From: Monodelphis domestica
Lineage: Eukaryota; Chordata; Mammalia; Didelphimorphia; Didelphidae
Assembly (NCBI RefSeq): GCF_027887165.1
Contig: NC_077227.1
Coordinates: 352,552,207-352,616,206, forward strand
Length of the DNA stretch: 64,000 nucleotides
Direction: 5' to 3'
A model generated the notes under the pieces. The model was not told where the DNA came from, made no database searches, and saw only the letters and a list, made by a program, of their open reading frames with translations. Both the position numbers and the translations under genes were made by a program. Of this stretch, positions 24,243 through 34,964 are shown piece after piece. Each line of letters opens with the position of its first letter. The stretch's first letter is position 1.

Positions 24243-25266
24243 TCAGGGGGGATTGTAAACCTTAAAATTTCTTAGACTTATAAATGTTGGAAATTTCACT
24301 ATTGGGAAATTTCATACTTGAAAAATTTCCTATTGATAGTGGGAACTCTATTGGAATGTGAACCCCATTGGCATGGGAGGTTCCTCCTCCTCCCTTCTTA
24401 AGATTACTTTAGGACAGAAACCTTTTGCTGAACAATGGAAAGGGCTTTGACCTATGCTTAAGCATAGAACAGGAATTTCTTTGAGTCATGATTGATTTTA
24501 GAATTGATACAATAGAGATACTTGGAATGACAGAACCAGGTCTTGGAAATTACAATCTCCACCCTACTCAGTCCTAACAGGATTTAGGAAGGGCTGCAGC
24601 ATAGATCAAAATTTAATTATTCCAATTTCTAACCTACTCAGGGTAACAGGATTTAGGAAGGGCTGTAGCCAAGGATCAAGATTTAATTATTTGAGAATAT
24701 GACCTTCAACAGACGTGTGCAAAGCCACAGACCTCTGGGCAGTCCTGGTTAAGCTAGAGCCACCATTGGCACAGGGAAGACATGGACAGTGATTGGTAGA
24801 TGTGAGAATGGAGGGGAGGGAACTTGGATGGTTTGCTTAAAGAGAGAGGGGTCTGAGGACTGAGGGGTGGTTGGTTGGAGAGTTTTGGCTCTGAGTGGTT
24901 GGAGAGGTGCTCTGAGAAGCTTGCTCTGAAGGAAGCTGGAGGTGGAGGCCCCTGAGACTGTTTCTCCATTTTGGTCACGTGAGTAATAGGGACTGATCTC
25001 CTTTCTTTGCCCCAGCTATCTAAGGGCTTGGGCCTTTTGGCCCAGCCTAAACAGAAGGGGTATTTAAGCCCTATTCCCTTCTCTCCCCTTTCTCTCTCCC
25101 TCTCTCTCTCTATCTCTAATACCTTTCTTCATCCTGTTTGTAATTAAACTCCATAAAAGGTTGACTGCTGGCTGACTTGAGTTTTCATTTAGGAATTACA
25201 TAGCTGAATTCCTTGGCGACCTTAAATTAATATATATCAGTCTTTTAAAGTGATTTCCTTGTCACA
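24243..25266 (+). repeat. Polypurine tract and 3' LTR of the class I retrovirus
   Basis: The tract tcaggggggatt precedes TGTAAACC, the LTR start. Inside the LTR, an imperfect tandem duplication of about 70 bp (24563-24691) repeats 'aacaggatttaggaagggct'. A TATA-type box may be the 'gtatttaagcc' at about 25060, followed by a CT-rich run (25080-25115) and the polyadenylation-type 'gtaattaaactcc' near 25140. The end is placed at gtcaca (25266) by comparison with related LTRs; an alternative end is the 'aattaca' at about 25200. A motif ttggcgacc lies at about 25213. Confidence 0.7.
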
Positions 25267-25269
25267 ACA

Positions 25270-25868
25270 TTGAAACTATTGAGTAGCAGTTACATCTGCC
25301 AGAAAGGTAAGGTGCTGTTTCCTTTCTGCATCATTGACCTTTGGTACTTCTTTGTTTTTTGAAAGCATAAAAGCTGTAATCTGTGGAAGTAAGTCATAGA
25401 AATGTCTCAAAACTCTCCCTTGACTCAGCCAATGGACTTCTGTGTGGTACAGAACATCTTCATAGGCAACATTTAGCTCAGACAGAAATTCCTGAAATTG
25501 TCTGTGGTTTAGTGCATTAGTTCTAATGAAGTTAACACAAGATATCACAATTTTCATAACAGAGTCCTACTCCAGTGATTTACTACATAGCAGTGCTTGT
25601 TGGTGGATGAGGCAGTGTATGACTATTGGATGAGAATGGTTACGTTTGTCCATCTCTTGGTAAATGCGAGCAATTACTCCTTTCTTAAACCCCACCATGC
25701 TAGGAGTACCATCAGTTGTCACACTGGCTAGTTTAGCCCAGTCCAGCTCCAAATCGTTCACAATTTGGGAAACCTTTTCATAGATATCCTCTCCTGTAGT
25801 TGTTCCTTTGATGCTTTGCAGTGCAGCAATCTCTTCTGTGACTTTGTCAGAGAATTGTTTTATAAAAA
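25270..25868 (-). pseudogene. hAT transposase-like fragment, GTF2IRD2-type
   Basis: Two minus-strand frame segments resemble the transposase-derived C-terminal part of GTF2IRD2 and related hAT (Charlie) genes. The first (within 25567-25992) holds WAKLASVTTDGTPSMVGFKK and IVIHCLIHQQALLCSK; the second (25276-25557) holds VEWLSQGRVL-like sequence as TEVHWLSQGRVLRHFYDLLP. In hAT enzymes the DG of the first block and the CxxH of the second are catalytic-site neighbourhoods. A frame break lies between the segments at about 25560, and the copy ends about 25280. It lacks the N-terminal part and lies directly against L1 sequence, so it is a relic or a retro-copy, not a working gene. Confidence 0.75.
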
Positions 25869-26250
25869 GCTCTTCACAGTTTGTTGTTTCTCTTCTAATT
25901 TTGATTGCACTGTGTACAAAAACTTTTAATTTAATATAGTCAAAATTATTCATTTCACATCTTATAATGCTTTCTATCTCTTGTTTGGTCATATTCTTCC
26001 CTTCTCTATAGATCAGCCAGGTAAGCTCTTCTATGTTCCCCTAAGTTAGTTATGGTATCAGTCTTTATATCTAAATCATATGCCTGTTTTGACCTTATCT
26101 TGGTATAGGGTGTGAGATTTTGATCTCTACTTACTTTCTGCCATATTATTTTCTGATTTTCCAAGCAGTTTTTGTTAAACAGTGATTTCTCATTCCAAAA
26201 GCTGGGGTCTTTGTGTTTATCAAACACTAGACTTCTAAGATCATTTCTCC
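25869..26250 (-). mobile_element. Old L1 fragment, part 1
   Basis: Reverse-strand sequence encodes pieces of L1 ORF2: IRCEMNNFDYIKLKVFVHS (compare NNFDYIKLKLKSFCSNK in the L1 at 12.6-13.1 kb) and, in another frame at 26006-26227, KDPSFWNEKSLFNKNCLENQ with NLTPYTKIRSKQAYDLDI. It is more diverged than the other L1 copies. The downstream half of the same element continues at 26846 and 27385. Confidence 0.75.
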
Positions 26251-26845
26251 CATTTTATTGTGTATTGTGAATGAGTACATTGAAGAAAACCTGCAGAAGC
26301 AATGGATGGACGTTTGTAGAGCTGTCAATCAATGAGCATTCCGAAGAAGAATGTGACCAGGAGGAGACTGTTAAAAGAAATACCCAAACTGCTTGAAATC
26401 TTTGTCCTGACACATGAAGGAGGAAGGACTGAGAAGATCCTTTCTTTACTGATTTTCTTTCTGTTGTATCAAGAAGTGACTCTAAGATCCTCAAACCTGT
26501 TAGCCACATCCCTCATCCAAGACTATAATATTATTTCTCAATTTAGGATTCTTTAAGATCAGGAAAACCCTAAACCCTCTCTCCTATTCAATTTCCTTTT
26601 CCTTCCCCTTCCTTAAATAAACTCCTTGTTCCAACAACTTAAAGAGTGCATTTTATATCAGATATATCAGGCAACTGACTCAAAACTGAATTCCATTTGT
26701 CATCAACTGAAGAGACTAACTGAAGTGAGAGGGAGAAGGGAGGAAGGAGGCAGATCTGATTCCTCATTACCTCATTGGTCTATAGGTTTTGCCCAGCAAT
26801 CTTACAGTACCATAATCCATAAAGAAACAACCAGCATTAATACAG
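26250..26845 (+). mobile_element. LTR-like insertion in the old L1, fossil
   Basis: About 590 bp interrupts an old L1, whose sequence stops before 26250 and resumes at about 26846. Inside is 'cttaaataaactccttgttc', a typical LTR polyadenylation block after a C-rich run. The candidate start is TGAATGAG. No open frame or matching target-site duplication was seen, so it is called LTR-like only. Confidence 0.45.
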
Positions 26846-26925
26846 TATCTATTCTATTCCATTGTTCTACCATTCTTTTTTTTATCCAATACCAGAATGT
26901 TTAATGATTATCATTTTATAATATA
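26846..26925 (-). mobile_element. Old L1 fragment, part 2
   Basis: Short L1 piece between two insertions: 'ccaataccagaatgttta' and 'atgattatcattttataata' align with 'ccagtaccaaattgttttga' and 'taaccactgctttatagtat' of the L1 at 47.5 kb. It proves that the flanking insertions entered one pre-existing L1. Confidence 0.7.
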
Positions 26926-27384
26926 CAGTCATCTCTTGCTATATTATGCTTCACATATTTCAGCTTCACTGTATCTCAGGTTTAAAAAAAAAATATGTAC
27001 CTAATTCTGTATCACAGAATTTTTGCTATATTGCAGGATTTTGCAGATAAATACTGTACTGTGAACAATGGAAATGCAGTATACCACTACCTCTTGCACA
27101 AGTTTGTCAATGTGAGATTATACATGGCACACTTTTGGCTGATGGAACGAAAGGTGACCAACCACAGCACTGTGTTCTGTATCCTAGGCGCTGATTGGCT
27201 CAATCTTTATAAAAGTGTGGGAAAGGTTAATAAGTGTATAGAAAACGTTTGTAGAAAAGTGGGGTTTATAAATACTTAAAATATAGTTAATAATAAAAAT
27301 AAATATAATGCCAGTACCTTGTGGATTTTCATCTGTCACGAGGTTCTCTGAAACATAACTACCATGATAGGAGAGGGATCACTC
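26926..27384. mobile_element. Tigger/pogo-like non-autonomous DNA transposon
   Basis: A 459 bp element interrupts the old L1 exactly, with a TA dinucleotide on each side (26924-26925 and 27385-27386) and the host reading through as ...ttataata-TA-gtttgagatct. The ends are related in inverted orientation: CAGTCATCTCTTGCTAT at the left and, reversed, GAGTGATCCCTCTCCTAT at the right. TA target duplication and CAGT(C/G)RTCYCT-like ends are the signature of the Tc1/mariner pogo (Tigger) group. The 94-codon frame inside (26995-27279) has no transposase motif, so this is a non-autonomous copy. Confidence 0.8.
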
Positions 27385-28096
27385 TAGTTTGAGATCTGGT
27401 ACTACTAGGCCACCTTCCTTCACATTTTTTTTCATTAATTTTCTTTATATTCTTGACCTTTTGTTCTTCCAGAAGAATTTTGTTATTATTTTTCCTAGTT
27501 CTAGAAAATAATTATTTAGTAGTTTGGGTTGGCACTGAATAAGTAAATTAATTTCTGTAGAATTGTCATTTTTATTATATTAGCTCAACCTACCAATGAG
27601 CAATTAATATTTTGCCAGTGGCTTAGATCTGACTTTATTTTTGGGAAAAGTATTTTGTAATTATGTTCATACAATTCTCAGGTTTATCTTGACAAGTAGA
27701 TTCCCAGATATTTTATATAGGCTAGAATTACTTGAAATGGAATTTCTCTATCTTTTGCTGCTGAACTTTGTTTTTCATACATAGAAATGCTGATGATTTA
27801 TGTGGATTTATTTTGTATCCTGAAATTTTTCTAAAGTTATTAATTATTTCAACTTGTCTTTTAACCAATTCATTAGGATTCTCTAAATATACCATCATAT
27901 CATTTGTAGAGTGATAATTTAGTTTCCTCATTGTCTATTTTAATTCCTTCAATTTCTTTTTCTTATTGCTAAAGCTAGCATTTCTCTAATTTCTAACACA
28001 ATATTAAAAAATAGTGGTTATAAATGGGCATCTTTGCTTCACTCCTGATTTTATTGGAAAGTCTTCTAATTTATTCCAATTGCAGATGATAGTATA
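27385..28096 (-). mobile_element. Old L1 fragment, part 3, with RT-region remnant
   Basis: Reverse-strand frame 27728-27931 reads NELVKRQVEIINNFRKISGY and [16 protein letters not shown], which match the L1 ORF2 segment after the FADDM motif (compare [20 protein letters not shown] at 29801-30232). The piece ends abruptly at about 28096, where retroviral sequence begins. Confidence 0.75.
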
Positions 28097-28333
28097 AGAT
28101 TAAAATTTTATATTCAATACTCCAAGTATTATTTTTATAAGATGTATTAATAATAATTTGAAGTAGAGGAAAGTGATAGCCTTAATAAAGAGTTTCCCAG
28201 CCATGCTCAGGGTAGAAGGGAGAGAGGCCAGAGTTACACACAATTTTATCAACACAATGTAAACACATAATATAGGGATGAAGGGAAAAGTATTCTGGGA
28301 GATGAAGTCCAAGGGTACAAAATTCTATTTACA
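28097..28333 (-). repeat. LTR of the minus-strand retrovirus relic, left end
   Basis: The LTR reads from 28333 (TGTAAATAG) leftward, through the block with 'cttcatctcccagaatact' and the polyadenylation-like 'ctctttattaaggct', to 'ttttaatcttata' at about 28097 where the old L1 starts. The 'ggacttcatctcccagaat' block is a frequent one in class I LTRs. Confidence 0.55.
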
Positions 28334-29470
28334 CATTACTCCCTGTGATCCTTTTGGGAGACTAATCTCCCCAGTGGATAATTTAAACATGACAAATTTA
28401 AAACTAAAGATTGTAACTAAAGGTATATACAATATTGCAGTTTCTGAAGAGAAATTACAATAATATGGGGATAAAAGGGAAACAAGAGAAAAAGAACAAA
28501 AACCAATGACTGCTATATTTATGAAAAACCTATTAGGGGACAGACCCCTTTGGCATAAATATACATTCAAAACAAATGCATTCAACCCCCCACAATTCAA
28601 TTCACCACATCCCCAAGTTCACTCTGGATCTTTTGATACAGCATGTGATTTCTGAAAAGCATCTTCATGGCACCGTTTCTAAACAGTTCACCTTCTGGAT
28701 TCTGGGAGGTAGCAAATTTCTTATCCTAAAATTACTCTCAAAAGAATTAAATTTTGCATTATTGGATAATAATACAATTCCCTCTCAGGAAGGTGTTAAT
28801 AAACACATGGATCACTCAAGGATGCATGGCTGAGTTATGAAGTATATGAATCAATTGTCAGAAGAAAATAAAAAACATAAAAATCCAAATAAAAGAGAAA
28901 AAATCACATCTGTTTGAAATATAAAATACCAAAGTCTAATATGTAACAATTCTAAGTAAGAAAAACAAACCTATAACAGGTCCTTGAATCAGGGCCCGAT
29001 TAAAGTAATTTATGTCCCATATGCCTATAGTAGCAATTATGCACTTACCCAATCAGCAGCCAGGACTACAGAAAATTTGCCACACTATGAAAGAAAGAAA
29101 AGAGACTAGATTTTAGCAGAAAATTGGGAAATAGGATTCCCTGGTCTGATTTTACTTTTCTCTCAGGAATAAGGGAGCCAAGATGGCAGCCAAAGTAAGG
29201 TGCTTGATAGAAGTGTGGGACAAGGAAGACCTGTGTCTGACATATTTCAAACAGCCACAACCTCAAACCCCAAACACCAAACACGTTCAAGTCCTCTTGT
29301 CTTGGTGCAGTACCTCATCAATTTCACTGAGATTGGTTGGGCTCTTTGACCATGTGCTCAACTGGCACTATGCAGATTCTATATGCTCCCTTGGCACTAT
29401 GCATTGGCTCTTTTTGTGTTCCCTTCTCCTGGAATCAGACACAATCAGTAAGCAAAGTCTCATAATTTTT

Positions 29471-30223
29471 TTTCTTTATCTTTTATTTTATTTATTTCAT
29501 TAAATATTTCCCAAATACATGTAAAAAATTTTTAACATTCATTTTTTCTTTTTTTTCTTTCTTTTTTAAAAATTTTAAACATTATTTTATTTAGTCATTT
29601 CCAAACATTATTCACTGGAAACAAAGATCATTTTCTTTTCCTCCCCATTATTTCCCTGGATATCCTTGATCTTTTGTTCTTCCAAATGAACTTTGTTATG
29701 GTTTTTTCTAAATCATTAAAAAATTTTTTGGAAGTTCCATGGGTATGGCACTAAATAGATAGATGAGTTTGGGTAGGATGGTCATTTTTATTATATTGGC
29801 TCATCCTACCCATGAGCAGTTAATGTTTTTCCAATTTTTCAAGTCTAGTTTTAGTTGTGTGGAGAGTGTTTTGTAGATGTGTTCATATAGTTCCTGTGTT
29901 TGTCTCAGGAGATAGATTCCTAAGTATTTTATTTTGTCTAAGGTAATTTTGATTGGGATTTCTCTTTCTAGTTCTTGCTGTTGATCTGTGTTGGAATTAC
30001 ATAGAAATGCTGATGACTTATGTGGGTTTATTTTGTATCCTGCAACTTTGCTAAAGTTGTTGATTATTTCAATTAGCTTTTTGGTTGAATCTCTAGGATT
30101 CTTTAAGTAGACCATCATGTCATCTGCAAAGAGCGATAATTTGGTCTCCTCCTTGCCTATTTTAATGCCTTCAATTTCTTTTTCTTCTCTAATTGCTACT
30201 GCTAGTGTTTCTAATACAATGTC
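29471..30223 (-). mobile_element. L1 fragment inserted in the retroviral relic
   Basis: The copy is bounded by an exact 16 bp target-site duplication, aagtctcataattttt, at 29455-29470 and 30224-30239. Its poly-A end is on the left. It contains an L1 3' end (29560-29650), then a jump to ORF2 sequence, with a frame at 29801-30232 holding [20 protein letters not shown] and [17 protein letters not shown]. Part of the 3' region has therefore been lost internally. The 5' end is truncated. Confidence 0.88.
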
Positions 30224-30239
30224 AAGTCTCATAATTTTT

Positions 30240-31033
30240 GAACAATTGATGGCACCATTTCTATAATATAAAGCTTTGGTTATGCATTGACATTAGGGCT
30301 AATACACATTTTAAACTTACTCTTGTGCAAAATAAAAAAAAACAACTTAATATTGGTAACATGTGCTTTGAGTACAAAAAATGAGAGATAAAATAAAACT
30401 CAAATACTATATTGCATATGAAAGGGAAAAGACAATAATAAAAAATGTTTTAAAAATAAAAAAATATAGCTTACAATCAGTGGCACACTGTGTCAGCTAA
30501 GGAGAAGTAGAATACAAAGGTTTCTCACCCCAAAATGAGATCCATTTCCTTTTTAACTTGGCTATGATCCACAGTGTGAGTGCCAATGATTTTCAAAGTA
30601 AGAGCTTTATAAAACAGTAGTACAGTAGGTAATGCACATTCAAAGAAGTTCCAAAATTCCCCCAAATCATAAAAGCTCAGTTAATGACAATAGTAAATAA
30701 ACCCACTATCATATAGGATTCTCATGAATCTATAGCCACTTGCTGTGTGACATTTAAAAAACCTATGAACTCATGGATACTTGTCACAAGTTCTAAGATG
30801 TAGCAAATCTTTCAACCTTGGCAAAGATCTTTTTAACAATGTTTATTACTGCCATCATTCCAAAATTTGGCAGAGAAGCCAGAAAAAAAACAAAACACAA
30901 ACCTCTGTACTGCTGATGAAAACCTTTTGGGTCTAAAATGTTACCAAAAATTTAGATCATTCTGGTGGAAGGATAGAGTAAGCTGAAGAGTTACAAATAT
31001 CTAAAGAAAAACACACCAAAACAACCTGTTCAG
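30240..31033. other. Retroviral internal relic or unique sequence, no gene
   Basis: AT-rich sequence between two L1 insertions. It lies within the span assigned to the minus-strand retroviral relic, but shows no frame or motif of its own. Confidence 0.35.
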
Positions 31034-31044
31034 AAGCTACTAGG

Positions 31045-33758
31045 GGAGGAGGAGTCAAGATGGCGGCTTAGTAGCAGCAAAAGTTCAGACCTCTGAAAAT
31101 CCTTCCTTGCCAATCACAAACTGAATGCTCCTAGGGTGCTGAAATTCAAACTTAACAACAGGACAGAGGAGGGGAACCCTTCTTCTGGACTCAAATCAAA
31201 AGGTACGCCCCCCCCCCAAAAGCCTGAATCCGAGAACACTTGGGTCTAAGGGGAAGGCAGAAGGAAGGTCCCAGGACCCCTCCCCCCCAACCCAGAGCGC
31301 TGAGCCCCCAGCAGCAGCTGGAACCTCTGGGCGGGCAAAGGTGCTGGCTTGGAGGGTCTACCTTGTGAGCAGCAAGGCGCCGGGCTCAGAGTGTCTAGCT
31401 CTGGCAGCAGGGAGGAAGCCAGGGAGAGACTGGGGAGCCAGGAGCCCCATGGCTGGGTCTTTCCATCTGGCTCCAGTCTCCCTGGAGGTTTTTGCCTTGG
31501 GGAATATCCAGACCAACCCAGTTGAACCTAATCTCATCAGGACTCCTCAGAGCCCAGGGAGGCCAGGACCTCTCCCCCCCTAAAATGCAGGGCCTCCCAC
31601 AAGAACAGGATATATATATATATATGTATGTATGTATGTATAAATATATACATATATAACTAGAGCTTAAAAATAGGTTAATATTAAAAGAAATGGGAAA
31701 AGAAACAAACGGGGGTAAATTTATATGTCACAAAAAAGCTCATGGTGGGAGAGGGGAGAACATCAATACATTGGAAGGGTAAAGAGGTTGGAGACAGGAA
31801 ATACTCAACTTTTATGTGCTTTCAAATTGACTCAAAGAGGGAAAAACAATCCAATCCATTGGGGGCAGAGAATAGATTTGCACCCTACAGGGGAGTAGAA
31901 GGATAACAAATGGACTGGTGGAAAGGGAAGCAGTACAAGGGAGGGAGGGAGTGGGGGGTTAATTTTAGAAAGACTATAGGAAAAATAAGGGGGGAAATAA
32001 GAAGGGAGGGGGTAGAAAAGGAAGTAAAATAAGGGTGGGAACTAGGGGGACTGATTAAAAACAAACATTGGTGTAGAAGGAAATAGTGAAAGAAAAGGCA
32101 GGAACAGGAGTAGAAATCAAAATGCTGGGTAATACACAGCTAGTAATCATAGCTCTGAATGTGAATGGAATGAACTCACCCATAAAATGCAAGCGAATAA
32201 CAGAGTGGATTAGAATCCAAAATCGTACTATAAAGCAATGGTCATCAAAACAATTTGGTACTGGCTAAGAGACAGAAAGGAGGATCAGTGGAATAGACTT
32301 GGCATAAATGACTTCAGCAAGACAGTCTATGACAAACCCAAAGACTTTTGAGACAAAAATCCACTATTTGATAAAAACTACTGGGAAAATTAGAAGACAG
32401 TGTGGGAGAGATTAGGTTTGGATCAACATCTCACACCCTACACCAAGATAAATTCAGAATGGGTGAATGACTTGAACATAAAGAAGGAAAGTATAAGTAA
32501 ATTAGGCTAACACAAAATAGTATACATGTCAGACCTTTGGGAAGGAAAGATTTTAAAACCAAGCAAGACTAAGAAAGTCACAAAATGTAAAATAAATAAT
32601 TTTGACTACATCAAATTAAAAAGTTTTTGTGCAAACTAAACCAATGTAACTAAAATCAGAAGGGAAGCAACAAATTGGGAAACAATCTTCATAAAAACCT
32701 CTGACAAAGGTTTAATTACTCAAATTTACAAAGAGCTAAATCAATTGTAGAAAGAATCAAACCATTCTCCAATTGATAAATGGGCAAGGGACATGAATAG
32801 CCAGTTTTCAGATAAAGAAATCAAAACTATTAATAAGCACATGAAAAAGTGTTCTAAATCTCTTATAATCAGAGAGATGCAAATCAAAACAACCCTGAGG
32901 TATCACTTCACACCTAACAGATTGGCTAACATGACAGCAAAGGAAAATAATGAATGCTGGAGGGGATGTGGCAAAGTTGGGACATTAATTCATTGCTGGT
33001 AGAGTTGTGAATTGATCCAACCATTCTGGAGGGCAATTTGGAACTATGCCCAAAGGGGAATAAAAGACGATCCAGCCATAGCATTGCTGGGTTTGTACCC
33101 CAAAGAGATAATAAGGAAAAAGACTTGTACAAGAATATTCATAGCTGCACTCTTTGTGGTGGCCAAAAATTGGAAAATGAGGGGATGCCCTTCAATTGGG
33201 GAATGGCTGAACAAATTGCGGTATATGTTGGTGATGGAATACTATTGTGCTCAAAGGAATAATAAAGTGGAGGAATTCCATGGGGACTGGAACAACCTCC
33301 AGGAATTGATGCAGAGTGAGAGGAGCAGAACCAGGAAAAAATTGTATACAGAGACTGATACACGGTGGTACAATCGAATGTAATGGAACTTCTCCATTAG
33401 TGTCAATGCAATGTCCCTGAACAATCTGCAGGGATGTAGGAGAAAAAACACTATCCACCAGCAGAGGACAAACTGTGGGAGTAAAAACACCGATGAAAAG
33501 CAACTGCTTGACTACAGGGGTTGAAGGTACATGACTGAGGAGAGACTCTAAATGAACACCCTAATGCAAATACCAACAACATGGAAATGGGTTCAAATCA
33601 AAGACACATATGATACCCAGTGAAATTGCGCGTCGGCTATGGGAGAGGTGGGGGGGGAGGAGGAAAAGAAAATGATCTTTGTTTCCAATGAATAATGTTT
33701 GGAAATGACCAAATAAAATAATGTTCAAAAATAAATTAAAAAAAAATTAAAAAAAAAA
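31045..33758 (+). mobile_element. L1 LINE with intact 5' end and large internal deletions
   Basis: The element has an exact 11 bp target-site duplication, aagctactagg, at 31034-31044 and 33759-33769, and a 3' A-rich tail. It starts with a 5' untranslated region that contains caagatggcgg at 31056-31066, a YY1-type site found in the same place in human L1. A TA-rich run lies at about 31611-31655, and the inter-ORF region follows, so ORF1 is missing. ORF2 begins (32122, MLGNTQLVIIALNVNGMNSP) and then jumps to the C-terminal part (TIKQWSSKQFGTG), losing most of the endonuclease and all the catalytic RT. The last part of ORF2 (32793-33383) and the 3' end remain. It is a dead copy. Confidence 0.92.
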
Positions 33759-33769
33759 AAGCTACTAGG

Positions 33770-34960
33770 CTTCCTACGACATTATTTTCCCACCTCCATG
33801 ATGAAATTATAACCCGTTTTTAGGTAACTAAGCCTCTTTGGGAAACCTCCTTCCCTCTGTTATGAGACTGTAACAGCGTAAAAGGAATGTCTCCAATATG
33901 TTCCATCCATTTCAATGTACAGCTGAGGAGAAAAACAGTGAAAATCACTTCAGATGCCTCATCCATTGCAGAAATGGGGCAATACAACAGTGCCATGACA
34001 CTCCAGGCTCAAAATAGGCCCTTACCTCTTGTTACAAATAACTCAAGAGACATGAAAAATGATCAGAGATATTGATGCTACTAGATATCTAAAAATCATG
34101 TCTGAAGACCCCTTAAAATCAATTTGAGATATTTAGCTCATTAAATTCTCCTAAGGTTGTATACAGGTTGTATCCAATTTGATGGAGTACATCCATCATA
34201 GATGTGACAATTAACTAATGCACAAAGGAACAAAAGGCTGTTAAGGCAACACATGACCTTGATGGAACTGGTGACAAACCCAGTTATCCATAAGGGCTTA
34301 TGGTTTTGCCAGGGAAAGGGTTTGTGCAAATTGAGTATGGGCTTTACAATAATATGTTCTTTAGTACAGTCATAGGGGAAAGGTACAAATAAAGACAATG
34401 TAACAGCATATAGAGCTAATAGCCAAAACACAGTAACTTAAAATGATTCAATGTAACAGAATAGTATATATCAGATTAAGATGTGAATTTAGTAAGGTAA
34501 AATTAAACCTTAAAACAAACTCAGCCAAAGACAATAAGCATGGCAGGATATAGGCATAGAATTCAAGAGTCCATTTTCACCAGCTTCTTAAGATATCCTA
34601 ACATGTGTGGTGAAAAGAGGGGCAGGCTCACAGCAGGAGGTATGGTCACAGCAAGTGGAGGCTGCAGGCTGGACTATGGGCAGACGACGGAGCAGAAGTA
34701 GTGGGAGGCAGTAGAGAGGAACATTGGCTCAAGCAGATGGGTGTGAAAAATGGCTTATCCCTTCTTGGCCAAGAGGCCCATGGCTAACTCACTCAAATGA
34801 AAGCATGCAGGTGCCCAGGGTGGCTGGCAAGAAACAGGGAAAAAACAACAGTAGAAGCGGGGCACCAGAAACAGCAGTAGAGAAACATAGCTTTGCAAAA
34901 TTTGTCTACTCCCTATTCTTTACTCAAAAGTCTATCTTTAAAAAATGGAGAATTCTTTTT
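33770..34960 (-). other. Retroviral relic interior, no gene
   Basis: No frame over 100 codons carries a recognisable domain. The stretch lies between the L1 at 31.0-33.8 kb and the LTR-like block at 34.97-35.5 kb. I see no exon or RNA gene. Confidence 0.35.
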
Positions 34961-34964
34961 CCAA

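Larger units (their letters stand above)
19750..25266 (+). mobile_element. Class I endogenous retrovirus, 5' part missing, fossil
   Basis: A broken provirus on the plus strand. Parts seen in order are reverse transcriptase (about 19860-20830, with LPQGY and YVDDLLLA), RNase H (about 21240-21720, with FTDGSS), integrase (about 21850-22860, with an HHCC-type zinc segment and HPQSSGQVERMN), a non-coding or unrecognised stretch where env would lie (22860-24240), a polypurine tract, and a 3' LTR (24254-25266). The RT and integrase signatures point to the gamma/epsilon-like class I group. The 5' LTR, gag and protease were not found. Pol is broken, with only a few interruptions, and env is not recognisable. 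Being that readable, pol suggests a moderately old insertion, younger than the MIR and CR1 relics. Confidence 0.85.

Noticed and set aside
26995-27279. 94-codon frame in the pogo-like element as a transposase
   Set aside because: No DDE or helix-turn-helix motif; length is far too short for a pogo transposase.
29170-29290. L1 5' end suggested by 'gggagccaagatggcagcc'
   Set aside because: The similarity is limited to the YY1-type site; no L1 5' untranslated sequence follows, and the site lies within retroviral relic sequence.
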